Assembly: GCA_947448415.1 (NCBI GenBank)
Contig: CANFMT010000002.1
Coordinates: 1-62,697, forward strand
DNA length: 62,697 bases
Direction of reading: 5' to 3'
Source: Burkholderiaceae bacterium
GTDB taxonomy: Bacteria > Pseudomonadota > Gammaproteobacteria > Burkholderiales > Burkholderiaceae
Shown here: positions 54,613 through 62,221 of the stretch, piece after piece
How the letters are laid out: each line of letters begins with the position of its first letter
Position numbering within the stretch: position 1 is the stretch's first letter
Notes under the pieces: model-generated
Seen by the model: only the letters and a program-made list of their open reading frames with translations
Databases searched by the model: none
What the model was told of the DNA's origin: nothing
Program-made: the position numbers and the translations under genes

Positions 54613-55629
54613 GTGAGTACAAGTGATCACACTAATTTAAAGCGTAGATTAGTTATCAAAAGCGTAGGCGCAGCCTTGACTGGCGTTGCTGCTTATCCTG
54701 AAATTTCAAGCGCTCAGTCATCTTATCCAAACAAACCGATCCGTATCGTGATTCCGTTTGCAGCAGGCGGCACCCTAGATGTTGCAGTTCGTCCACTCAG
54801 TTTGCAAATGTCAACCATTTTGGGTCAGACGGTTTATTTAGATAATCGCCCGGGTGCAAATGGAGTGATTGCTGCGGAGTATGTTGCTAACTCTCCTCCA
54901 GATGGCTATACCTTAATTGCGACATCAGCTTCTTTTGTACTAAACCCAAGCATTTATAAAAATCTGAAATATGACGTTTTGCAAGATTTCACGCCAATAT
55001 CTGCATTAATGCAAGGCGTAGGTTTTGTAGTAATTGTAAATAGTGCAGTGCCGGCGAATTCATTACAAGAGCTGATTGCACTTGGTAAAAAAAGTGGCAA
55101 TACATTGACCTATAGCTCACCTGGCGTGGGCAATACGATCCACATCGCTAGTGAATTATTTAATCAAAAAGCTGGCACAGATTTTTTACACGTCCCTTAC
55201 AAGGGCAGTGCACCATCTTTAAATGCGATTCTCTCTGGAGAGGCGCAAATTGGAATCATGCCCCCAGGTATTGTGATGCAATTCATTCGTACTGGACAGT
55301 TAAAAGCTTTAGCGTTCACAGGCAAAAAGCGCTTGCCAGATTTACCTGATGTGCCAACTATGGCGGAAGCAGGTGTGAGTGATTTCGTTTTCGAGGGTAC
55401 ATGGATGGGCATGCTTGGGCCTAAAGGCTTGTCTCCTACTATCGTCAATCGTTTATACCAAGCTATTACCAAGTCCATTCAGCAGCCCGCCCTAAGACAA
55501 TCATGGGCTAGTGGTGTTTCGGGGTACGTTGCTGACGGTAGCTCTCCCACTGAGTTTGCAAAACAACTCAAGGATGATGTGCGTCGTTATAGCGAAATCA
55601 TGAAAAAAATTAATATTCAGCCAAGTTAA
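54613..55629 (+). CDS. TctC/Bug periplasmic binding protein, copy 7 (Tat-type signal)
   Basis: GTG 54613, just after the cupin stop, is preferred to 54577 and gives 338 residues. The N-terminus carries two arginines in TNLKRRLVIKSVGAALTGVA, like a twin-arginine signal, unlike the Sec-type peptides of the other copies here. Then come YPNKPIRIVIPFAAGGTLDVAVRPL, DNRPGANGVIAAEYVANSPPDGYTLIA and FLHVPYKGSAPSLNAILSGEAQIG. If the Tat reading is right, this protein folds before export. Confidence 0.92.
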   Translation: MSTSDHTNLKRRLVIKSVGAALTGVAAYPEISSAQSSYPNKPIRIVIPFAAGGTLDVAVRPLSLQMSTILGQTVYLDNRPGANGVIAAEYVANSPPDGYTLIATSASFVLNPSIYKNLKYDVLQDFTPISALMQGVGFVVIVNSAVPANSLQELIALGKKSGNTLTYSSPGVGNTIHIASELFNQKAGTDFLHVPYKGSAPSLNAILSGEAQIGIMPPGIVMQFIRTGQLKALAFTGKKRLPDLPDVPTMAEAGVSDFVFEGTWMGMLGPKGLSPTIVNRLYQAITKSIQQPALRQSWASGVSGYVADGSSPTEFAKQLKDDVRRYSEIMKKINIQPS

Positions 55630-55652
55630 ATATCAATTCACAAGGAATAGAA

Positions 55653-57329
55653 ATGTCGAACAAGATGACCGGAGCAAGGTACTTTGCAAAGCTTTTAGAG
55701 GCTTATGGTGTAACCCATATCTTCTTTATGGATGCAATTTTGCGTCGCGCTTTGGCTGAAGTAGAAGATACCAATATTGTGCGTGTATTAGGCCACTCAG
55801 AAAAAGGCGTTGGCTATATGGCTGATGGTTATGCAAGAATTTCTGGGCGCCCTGGAATCTGTATGGCGCAATCTGTGGGCGCAGCCAATTTGGCCGCATC
55901 GATGCAAGACCCTTATCTTGGTCATTCACCTGTGATTGCATTGACTGGTAGACATATAGCAGCAATGCAGTATCGCAATTCATACCAAGAAGTAGAGCAT
56001 GGTCCGCTATTTACTCCGGTTACCAAGTTTCACGCACAGATGGAAGTTGTCGAACAAATGCCTCATTTGATTCGACAAGCATTTCGCGAGGCTACTACTG
56101 CAACCCCACGACCCGTTCATCTTGATGTTGCTGGATTTACAGGCGATGCCTTAACACCACTAGAGCTAGATGCAGACCTTACGGTAGACGCTTGCTATAC
56201 TCAATTCCCAGCATTTAGACCAGCTCCAGAGCCAGGTGTAATTGATCGTGCGGTAAAGGCGATTCAAGCGAGCAAAAAACCGATCATTATTGCTGATCGA
56301 GGCGTCATTATTTCAGGAGCAAGAGATGCTTTAAGAGCTCTTGGCGAAAAAATCCAAGCCCCAATTACTGCAACTTTAGATGCTAAGTCAGCAATCTTAG
56401 AGACCGATCCCTTATTTAGGGGGATGGTCGGTTTATATGGCCGTAGTTGTACCAATCACATAGTCGATGAAGCAGACCTCATTATTTATGCTGGTAGCAA
56501 TACTAGTGACCACACTACCGCCAATTGGAAATTACCAAAACTTGGTACGCCAATTATTCAGATCGATCTAGATCCTGTTGAAATAGGTAGAAATTACCCC
56601 GGTACGATCGGCATCCAAAGTGACGTGAGATTAGGATTAGAAGCGCTAAGTAGTAAAGCTACTCATGCCAAGCATGATGATTGGTTGCAGCACACTCAAT
56701 CTATGGTGGATGAGTGGAAGCTTGAGATGCAAAAAGAGCTGACTCGAGCCGAGATTCCAATGCATCCCCAAAGGCTTTGTCATGAACTAACTAAAGTGTT
56801 ACCAAGTGATGCCATCTTGGTTGCTGATACTGGGTATTCAGCACTCTGGACTGGAAACTTAGTAGACATGCTTCATCCAGGTCAAACTTACATGCGTGCC
56901 GCAGGCTCTCTAGGTTGGTCATTCCCAGCCTCTATTGGGGCTAAGGCAGCAGCTCCAAATAGAACGGTTGTTTGCTTTACGGGCGATGGCGGCTTCTCAT
57001 ATCACTTGCCTGAACTGGAAACCGCTAAACGCTTAGGCTTGAATGTCATTGTGATCGTCAATAACAATGAATGTCTCTCACAAGGGGTTAAGAATCTAAA
57101 CATTGCTTATGGCAATAGACCTGAGGGGCGTAAAGCAGAATGCTATGTTTACGAAAAAACAGATTTTGCAAAAATCGCGCAAGCATTTAATTGCTTTGGG
57201 ACAACAGTCGAAGATCCTAAAGACTTTAAGGCAGCATTCGAGGCAGCAGTTGCAAGTAATTTGCCTGCAGTGATTGATGTAAAGACTGAGTTTGCCTATC
57301 AAGCTCAAATGGCATGGGTACCCGCATAA
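55653..57329 (+). CDS. Thiamine diphosphate-dependent enzyme (acetolactate synthase/decarboxylase-like)
   Basis: A 558-residue ThDP enzyme. The N-terminal domain has the cofactor-activating Glu in GHSEKGVGYMADGYARISG, the central domain binds nucleotide or is vestigial (ADRGVIISG), and the C-terminal domain holds the Mg-ThDP motif GDGGFSYHLPELETAKRLGLNVIVIVNNNE. It resembles acetolactate synthase, benzoylformate decarboxylase or oxalyl-CoA decarboxylase; I cannot choose between them. The stop overlaps the next start (TAATG). Confidence 0.88.
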   Translation: MSNKMTGARYFAKLLEAYGVTHIFFMDAILRRALAEVEDTNIVRVLGHSEKGVGYMADGYARISGRPGICMAQSVGAANLAASMQDPYLGHSPVIALTGRHIAAMQYRNSYQEVEHGPLFTPVTKFHAQMEVVEQMPHLIRQAFREATTATPRPVHLDVAGFTGDALTPLELDADLTVDACYTQFPAFRPAPEPGVIDRAVKAIQASKKPIIIADRGVIISGARDALRALGEKIQAPITATLDAKSAILETDPLFRGMVGLYGRSCTNHIVDEADLIIYAGSNTSDHTTANWKLPKLGTPIIQIDLDPVEIGRNYPGTIGIQSDVRLGLEALSSKATHAKHDDWLQHTQSMVDEWKLEMQKELTRAEIPMHPQRLCHELTKVLPSDAILVADTGYSALWTGNLVDMLHPGQTYMRAAGSLGWSFPASIGAKAAAPNRTVVCFTGDGGFSYHLPELETAKRLGLNVIVIVNNNECLSQGVKNLNIAYGNRPEGRKAECYVYEKTDFAKIAQAFNCFGTTVEDPKDFKAAFEAAVASNLPAVIDVKTEFAYQAQMAWVPA

Positions 57330-57898
57330 TGACTTCATCTCCAAAACGTTTTGCTCCAATTCCTCTTGAGGAAATGACTCAAGAGCAGAAATCTGCAGCA
57401 GAAGAATTAATTAATGGCCCGCGTGGCGGGATTCGTGGCCCATTTAATGCCCTCTTGCGTAATCCAAAGCTGGCTGATCGTGTCCGTCAACTTGGTGACA
57501 GTATTCGTTTCGAAAATTCTCTACCCCCAGCCCTAAGAGAGTTCGCTATTTTGATCACGGCACGCTTCTGGTCGGCACGATATGAGTGGCATGCGCATAG
57601 TAAGCTTGCCTTGGAGCTAGGAATTAGTCAGGAAGCAATCGATGCGATTGGCGTGGGCGAAGCCCCTAAAAACCTACCTGAAGACCAAGAGCTTATCTAT
57701 CAGTTCTGTACGGAAATTCTGAATGACAAGGATATTAGTGACAACACCTACGCCAAAGCTGTGTCCAAATTTGGTGAGCTAACGGTGCTTGATATTTTGG
57801 CGACTACGGCCTATTTCGGCTTTGTCTCCGTCATTCTCAATGCTATTCGTCAGCCCGTCCCAGAAGGGGGAATTCAGATGCCCTCTTTGAAAAAATGA
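57329..57898 (+). CDS. Carboxymuconolactone decarboxylase-family protein
   Basis: ATG 57329 overlaps the preceding stop by one base, giving 189 residues. The all-helical fold shows REFAILITARFWSARYEWHAHSKLALELGIS, the AhpD/CMD core, but without the CxxC pair of AhpD-type peroxidases. EWHAHS provides the conserved His. Members act on lactone or beta-keto acid products of aromatic breakdown, or have unassigned roles. Tight coupling to the ThDP enzyme suggests consecutive steps. Confidence 0.85.
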   Translation: MTSSPKRFAPIPLEEMTQEQKSAAEELINGPRGGIRGPFNALLRNPKLADRVRQLGDSIRFENSLPPALREFAILITARFWSARYEWHAHSKLALELGISQEAIDAIGVGEAPKNLPEDQELIYQFCTEILNDKDISDNTYAKAVSKFGELTVLDILATTAYFGFVSVILNAIRQPVPEGGIQMPSLKK

Positions 57899-58003
57899 CT
57901 TATGCGGATACCCCCCCACTAAACCCCTTGATTTGCCTCAAATTTCATAGAAATTAGCGGGTATTGATTTGATCTATTGACACGAAGAGCTTTCGCTGAT
58001 AAT

Positions 58004-58019
58004 TTAAACAACTGTTTAA
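58004..58019. promoter_or_regulatory. Palindromic operator B (TTAAAC-AACT-GTTTAA)
   Basis: TTAAAC (58004-58009) and GTTTAA (58014-58019) are perfect 6-bp arms with a 4-base spacer, 27 bases before the cyclase-family start. The arms match those of operator A at 46693-46712. Position near the start codon fits repression. The TetR gene 2 kb downstream is the nearest candidate for its ligand-responsive protein. Confidence 0.65.
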
Positions 58020-58045
58020 TATTATTTTTATAAGGCTCGGAGACA

Positions 58046-59011
58046 ATGAAAAAAATTACTCGCGCGGATTTGACTGCTGCATCTGAAAAATATAAGAATT
58101 GGGGTAAGTGGGGTGCGGATGATGAAATTGGAACGCTCAATTTCACAAGCCCAGAAGATATTGTTGCGGCAGCACAATTGGTACGTAAGGGCAAAGTCAT
58201 TTCACTAGCTCTTAATTTTGACAGCAGCGGTCCACAAGGCGCTAAAACAAAGTACCCTTCGATGGGACGCATTAACCCAGTGCATACGATGCTTCGCACC
58301 GGCACCGATGCCTATTCGGGAGTATTGGATAAACGCGGTATTCGTGCTGCAGATGACATGGTGGTAATGCCTCTTCAATGTGGAACTCAGTGGGATGGCT
58401 TAGGACATGTGTTTTATGAAAACTACATGTACAACGGCTATGACTGCCGTGAAGTATCTTCAGCTGGCGCAGCAAAGTGCGGCATCGAGAAGACCAAATC
58501 TAAGATGGTTGGCCGAGGAATTTTGCTTGACGTAGCAAGGGCCAAAGGCATGGATTGCTTGCCTGAGGGCTATGGCATCACCTGTAAGGACTTGGACGAC
58601 ACTGCGAAAAAGCAGGGGATTGAAATTAAGCGTGGCGACTACATCATTGTGCGCACCGGTCAAATGGAAGAAAAAATCAAAGCTGGTAGCTGGGATGGAT
58701 ATCCAGGTGGTGATGCTCCAGGATTTGCTTTTGAAACTCTTGAATGGATTCAGCGTACTGAATTGGCAGCCTTAGCTAGTGATACTTGGGGATGCGAAGT
58801 TCGCCCAAATGAATCTGAAGCCGGAATTAATCAGCCATGGCACTGGATCACCATCCCAATTATGGGAATGACTATGGGTGAAATTTTTTATGTAAAAGAT
58901 ATTGCCGACGATTGCGCAGCAGATGGCATTTATGAATTCATGTTCGTTGCGCCTGCTATTCCAATTACTGGTGCTGTTGGTTCGCCAACCAATCCCTTGG
59001 CAATTAAATAA
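58046..59011 (+). CDS. Cyclase-family (kynurenine formamidase-like) hydrolase
   Basis: A 321-residue metal-dependent hydrolase. LQCGTQWDGLGHVFYEN is the counterpart of the HxGTHxDxxxH motif, with Gln at two of the His positions. This variant I associate with the longer subfamily of these enzymes. ADDEIGTLN near the start and RPNESEAGINQPWHWITIPIMG near the end fit the family. It may open an amide or lactone ring. Operator B lies in its promoter region, and a TctC gene follows after 49 bases. Confidence 0.86.
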   Translation: MKKITRADLTAASEKYKNWGKWGADDEIGTLNFTSPEDIVAAAQLVRKGKVISLALNFDSSGPQGAKTKYPSMGRINPVHTMLRTGTDAYSGVLDKRGIRAADDMVVMPLQCGTQWDGLGHVFYENYMYNGYDCREVSSAGAAKCGIEKTKSKMVGRGILLDVARAKGMDCLPEGYGITCKDLDDTAKKQGIEIKRGDYIIVRTGQMEEKIKAGSWDGYPGGDAPGFAFETLEWIQRTELAALASDTWGCEVRPNESEAGINQPWHWITIPIMGMTMGEIFYVKDIADDCAADGIYEFMFVAPAIPITGAVGSPTNPLAIK

Positions 59012-59060
59012 GAAGTACTAACGATAAAAATAAATTCTATTTAAGTGGATTGGAGACGAA

Positions 59061-60056
59061 ATGCGTATTCCTGCTCGTTATACAAAAAGTATTTTTAGTA
59101 AGGTATTACGGCTTGGTTTGATAGGGGGTCTTGGCCTTTTGGCTACGGCCGCTTGGGCTGCTTATCCAGACAAACCAATTAAATTGATTGTAGGTTTCCC
59201 TCCCGGGGGGCCAACGGATATGACGGCTCGCATTATTGCGCCAAAATTGGGTGATCTATTAAAGCAGTCGGTCATCATTGAGAATAAGGCGGGGGCTGGC
59301 GGCAATGTGGCAGCGCAAGTTGTCGCTAACTCCGCTCCTGATGGATATACTTTTTTATTCAACTCAGCAGCCTTTGCAGTAAATCCAGCTTTGTATGGCG
59401 CAGCTGCTGGCTATAGTCCTGATAAGAACTTTGTTCCCGTGATCTTTGCTTCTACTCAAGCTAACGTTATTAGCGTTAACGAAGCGGTTCCAGTGAAAAC
59501 ATTAGCCGAACTCAAAGAGTATGCGGCTAAAAATAAGTTGTCCTATTCCAGTCCAGGATATGGAACAACTCCCCACTTAACATGTGAAAACGTTTTTAAA
59601 GTGCATTGGAAGGCAGACATTAGTCATATCCCCTATAAGGGAGCAGGTCCCGCATCTATGGCGGTAGTTGGCGGCGAGACTCCTATTGCTTGTACGGCTG
59701 TAGCGGGTGTTTATCAGTTCTCCAAGCAGGGTAAGGTTCGTATTTTGGCAATCTCTAGCGATAAGCGTTCACCAAATTTGCCTGAAGTTCCAACATTGGT
59801 TGAGTTGGGTTATCCGCAAATTAAGGATTACACATGGTCTGCAATGATGGCGCCTATCAAAACACCAAACGATATTCTGGTGAAGATGAATCAAGCTGTT
59901 AATACAGTCTTGCAGATGCCAGATGTCAAAGAGCAGATGGATAAAGCTGGTTTGGTTGTGATGGGTGGAAATCTACAGCAGGCCAATGAATATATGACGG
60001 AAGAAGTAAATCGTTGGTCCCAAATTGTGAAAGCAGTTGGGGCTAAGGTTGAGTAG
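59061..60056 (+). CDS. TctC/Bug periplasmic binding protein, copy 8
   Basis: A 331-residue TctC protein with signal peptide (ending AWAAYPDKP), GFPPGGPTDMTARIIAPKL, ENKAGAGGNVAAQVVANSAPDGYTFLF and CENVFKVHWKADISHIPYKG. It belongs with copy 6: both have ENx-F-x3-WKAD, GGETPIAC in place of LLGGQV, and GKVRILA-SS-KRSP. The ATG has GGAGA 9 bases upstream. Its 3' end overlaps the convergent TetR gene by 14 bases. Probably co-transcribed with the cyclase-family gene. Confidence 0.94.
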   Translation: MRIPARYTKSIFSKVLRLGLIGGLGLLATAAWAAYPDKPIKLIVGFPPGGPTDMTARIIAPKLGDLLKQSVIIENKAGAGGNVAAQVVANSAPDGYTFLFNSAAFAVNPALYGAAAGYSPDKNFVPVIFASTQANVISVNEAVPVKTLAELKEYAAKNKLSYSSPGYGTTPHLTCENVFKVHWKADISHIPYKGAGPASMAVVGGETPIACTAVAGVYQFSKQGKVRILAISSDKRSPNLPEVPTLVELGYPQIKDYTWSAMMAPIKTPNDILVKMNQAVNTVLQMPDVKEQMDKAGLVVMGGNLQQANEYMTEEVNRWSQIVKAVGAKVE

Positions 60057-60702
60057 GTGGAGCTAGGAAACCTTGTTCACAAAAATCCAGAATTTCAGGG
60101 ATAGCTTGTGTGAGGTTTCCACCTTTGCATCGACCTTTTGAGATGACTTCTATGCGACCCGTATTAGAGGCTACATACAAATATAGCCCCATGACAAAAA
60201 TCAAACGCCAGGAAATGGACTCTTCGCTTAATTGCGGGAGTGTTATTTTGAGCTCCTCCATGAAGCGTAAGCTAGTTTTGTCATATAGCTTTGAGCGCAA
60301 GGCGTTTTCAATGCTTTTGGGTTCGTTATGAAGTCGAGCTTGCAGCTTTACAAAGCTTTTACCTCCCTTATCCTCATTGGCCATACGCAATGGAGGATAA
60401 ACAAATGCGTAAATCAGTTCACGCAAAGGGATGGGTTTCTTTTTTGCTCGTGCTTTGGCTTCGCCCAAAAGAGTGTTGCGCTCCTCAAGGATGATGCTGG
60501 CGCGTCGCTCAAAGACTGCATTAAACAAGCCCTTTTTATTTTGAAAATGGTAGTTAATCAGCGCTTGATTGACTTTGGCGCGGGTTGCAATGTCTCGAAC
60601 CGTAGTCAGGGCATAACCATGCTCAGAAAACAAAGCTTCTGCAATATCCAGCAGGCGCGAAGCAGTTGTATTGCTCGAATGAGGGCGTACTTTTTTAATC
60701 AT
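60043..60702 (-). CDS. TetR-family transcriptional regulator
   Basis: A 219-residue repressor-type protein. The N-terminal helix-turn-helix reads LLDIAEALFSEHGYALTTVRDIATRAKVNQALINYHFQNKKGLF, and the C-terminal ligand domain is helical, with FVKLQARLHNEPKSIENALR. It is divergent from the BKACE gene by 45 bases and convergent with TctC copy 8. It is the only classical repressor gene in the catabolic region, making it the leading candidate to bind the TTAAAC-N4-GTTTAA palindromes, although none is seen in its own promoter gap. Confidence 0.88.
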   Translation of the reverse strand: MIKKVRPHSSNTTASRLLDIAEALFSEHGYALTTVRDIATRAKVNQALINYHFQNKKGLFNAVFERRASIILEERNTLLGEAKARAKKKPIPLRELIYAFVYPPLRMANEDKGGKSFVKLQARLHNEPKSIENALRSKLYDKTSLRFMEELKITLPQLSEESISWRLIFVMGLYLYVASNTGRIEVISKGRCKGGNLTQAIPEILDFCEQGFLAPPTQP

Positions 60703-60747
60703 TATTTTTTATATTAACTTCAAATCACTTTAACAAAAGGAAATGCG

Positions 60748-61632
60748 ATGAGCAAAACAATTTTGACATGTGCCGTTACTGGTAATTTAACAAAACCAGA
60801 GATGACCCCTTATCTTCCTATAACACCTCAGCAAATTGCTGACGCATGTTTGGGTGCTGGTGATGCAGGAGCTGCAGTAGTGCATATCCATGTACGTCAT
60901 CCAGATACTGGTAAGCCATCAATGGAAATTGATCACTATGCTGAGGTCATTCAGTTAATCCAAAAGCACAATAAAGAGTTGATTATCAATTTAACGACAG
61001 GCCCTGGAGGCAGATATGTGCCTACTGAGGGAGATCCTAAATTATTTGCACCGGGTACAACCCTATGTGACCCGTTAAAGCGTGTTGAGCACGTTGCAAA
61101 GCTCAGGCCTGATATTTGCTCCCTAGACTTAAACACCATGAATTCTGGACCTGACGTGGTGATGAATACTCCTTCTAACGTTCGCAAAATGGCAAAAGTC
61201 ATTCGTGATGCTGGCGTGATGCCTGAGTTGGAGATCTTTGATACTGGTGACTTAAATTTAGCAAAAGATTTAATTAAGGATGGAACGCTTGAAGGCCCAG
61301 GTTTGTATACCTTTGTGATGGGCGTGAAGTATGGCCTAAATACTGATCCAGCAACCTTGCTGTACATGCGCGATCAACTGCCTGCAGGCGCCAAATGGGC
61401 GGCATTTGGTATTAGCCGTGCTGAATTCCCAATCGTTGCGCAAGCATGGTTGTATGGTGGACATGTTCGGGTTGGTATGGAAGACAATATTTACCTTGAA
61501 AAAGGTGTGTTGTGTGAGAGCAATGCCCAGCTAGTCGAGCGCGCTCATCGAATCATTAAGGACATGGGTGGTGAGCTAGCTTCATCAAATGAAGCTCGCG
61601 AAATGCTTGGTCTCAAGAAAACCAATTCATAG
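60748..61632 (+). CDS. Beta-keto acid cleavage enzyme (BKACE/Kce family)
   Basis: A 294-residue (beta/alpha)8 zinc enzyme. The metal-binding VVHIHVRHPDTGKPS, LNTMNSGPDVV and MPELEIFDTGDL, and RVGMEDNIY near the end match BKACE proteins, which use acetyl-CoA to split 3-keto acids into acetoacetate and a CoA thioester. Specific substrate unknown. AAAGGA lies upstream of the ATG. A cupin gene and a TctC gene follow closely on the same strand. Confidence 0.92.
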   Translation: MSKTILTCAVTGNLTKPEMTPYLPITPQQIADACLGAGDAGAAVVHIHVRHPDTGKPSMEIDHYAEVIQLIQKHNKELIINLTTGPGGRYVPTEGDPKLFAPGTTLCDPLKRVEHVAKLRPDICSLDLNTMNSGPDVVMNTPSNVRKMAKVIRDAGVMPELEIFDTGDLNLAKDLIKDGTLEGPGLYTFVMGVKYGLNTDPATLLYMRDQLPAGAKWAAFGISRAEFPIVAQAWLYGGHVRVGMEDNIYLEKGVLCESNAQLVERAHRIIKDMGGELASSNEAREMLGLKKTNS

Positions 61633-61640
61633 AGGCAGTA

Positions 61641-62213
61641 ATGGAGCACCCAAAAGGCTACGTACGACGTATTGTTACAGGTCATGATGCAGAGGGGAAT
61701 GCCATCGTTACACACGATGGCGCAGCACCCTCTGTGCATACCAATCCTCTTAGAGTGGGATTTTATTTAACGGACTTGTGGCATACCGATGCGATGCCGG
61801 TGCCGGTTGATAATGCGCCCGATACCACCTCTCGTCCATTGCAACTAGAGCCACCTAAAAATGGCACTGTGGTAAGAATTATTGAATTTGGTCCTGAGGG
61901 GGAGTGGCTGCATAAGCTTGCTAGTGATGGGGCAAAAAGCGTCTTTGGATCAATGGGAACCAATAAGGCGTCCACTTACCAACCAGGATCCCATCCCCTG
62001 ATGCATCGCACTGAAACAGTGGATTATGCAGTTGTGCTGGAGGGTGAGATTTATCTTGTATTGGATAAGGAAGAGCGTCTCATGAAACAAGGCGACTTTT
62101 TGGTGGAAAGAGGTACAAATCACGCTTGGAGTAATCGTTCTGGCAAGCCTTGCAAAATGCTTTTTGTATTGATTGATGGCAAGTTTGATCCTGAGATTCA
62201 AAAACACTTTTGA
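61641..62213 (+). CDS. Cupin-domain protein, copy 3 type
   Basis: A 190-residue protein with an N-terminal extension (YVRRIVTGHDAEGNAIVTHDG) and a C-terminal cupin_2 barrel: HPLMHRTETVDYAVVLEGEIYLVLDKEE and DFLVERGTNHAWSN. The N-terminal part is common in this cupin group, in which the barrel often binds a metal. It is unlike the other two TctC-linked cupins outside the barrel. It is 8 bases after the BKACE gene and 8 before a TctC start, so all three are probably one operon. Confidence 0.83.
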   Translation: MEHPKGYVRRIVTGHDAEGNAIVTHDGAAPSVHTNPLRVGFYLTDLWHTDAMPVPVDNAPDTTSRPLQLEPPKNGTVVRIIEFGPEGEWLHKLASDGAKSVFGSMGTNKASTYQPGSHPLMHRTETVDYAVVLEGEIYLVLDKEERLMKQGDFLVERGTNHAWSNRSGKPCKMLFVLIDGKFDPEIQKHF

Positions 62214-62221
62214 GGTAAATC

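Noticed and set aside
57965..57980. FNR-like sequence TTGATTTGATCTATTG
   Set aside because: The second half does not match ATCAA at the required spacing.
60951..61367. 138-codon minus-strand frame
   Set aside because: Antisense to the BKACE gene, whose active-site motifs are intact.
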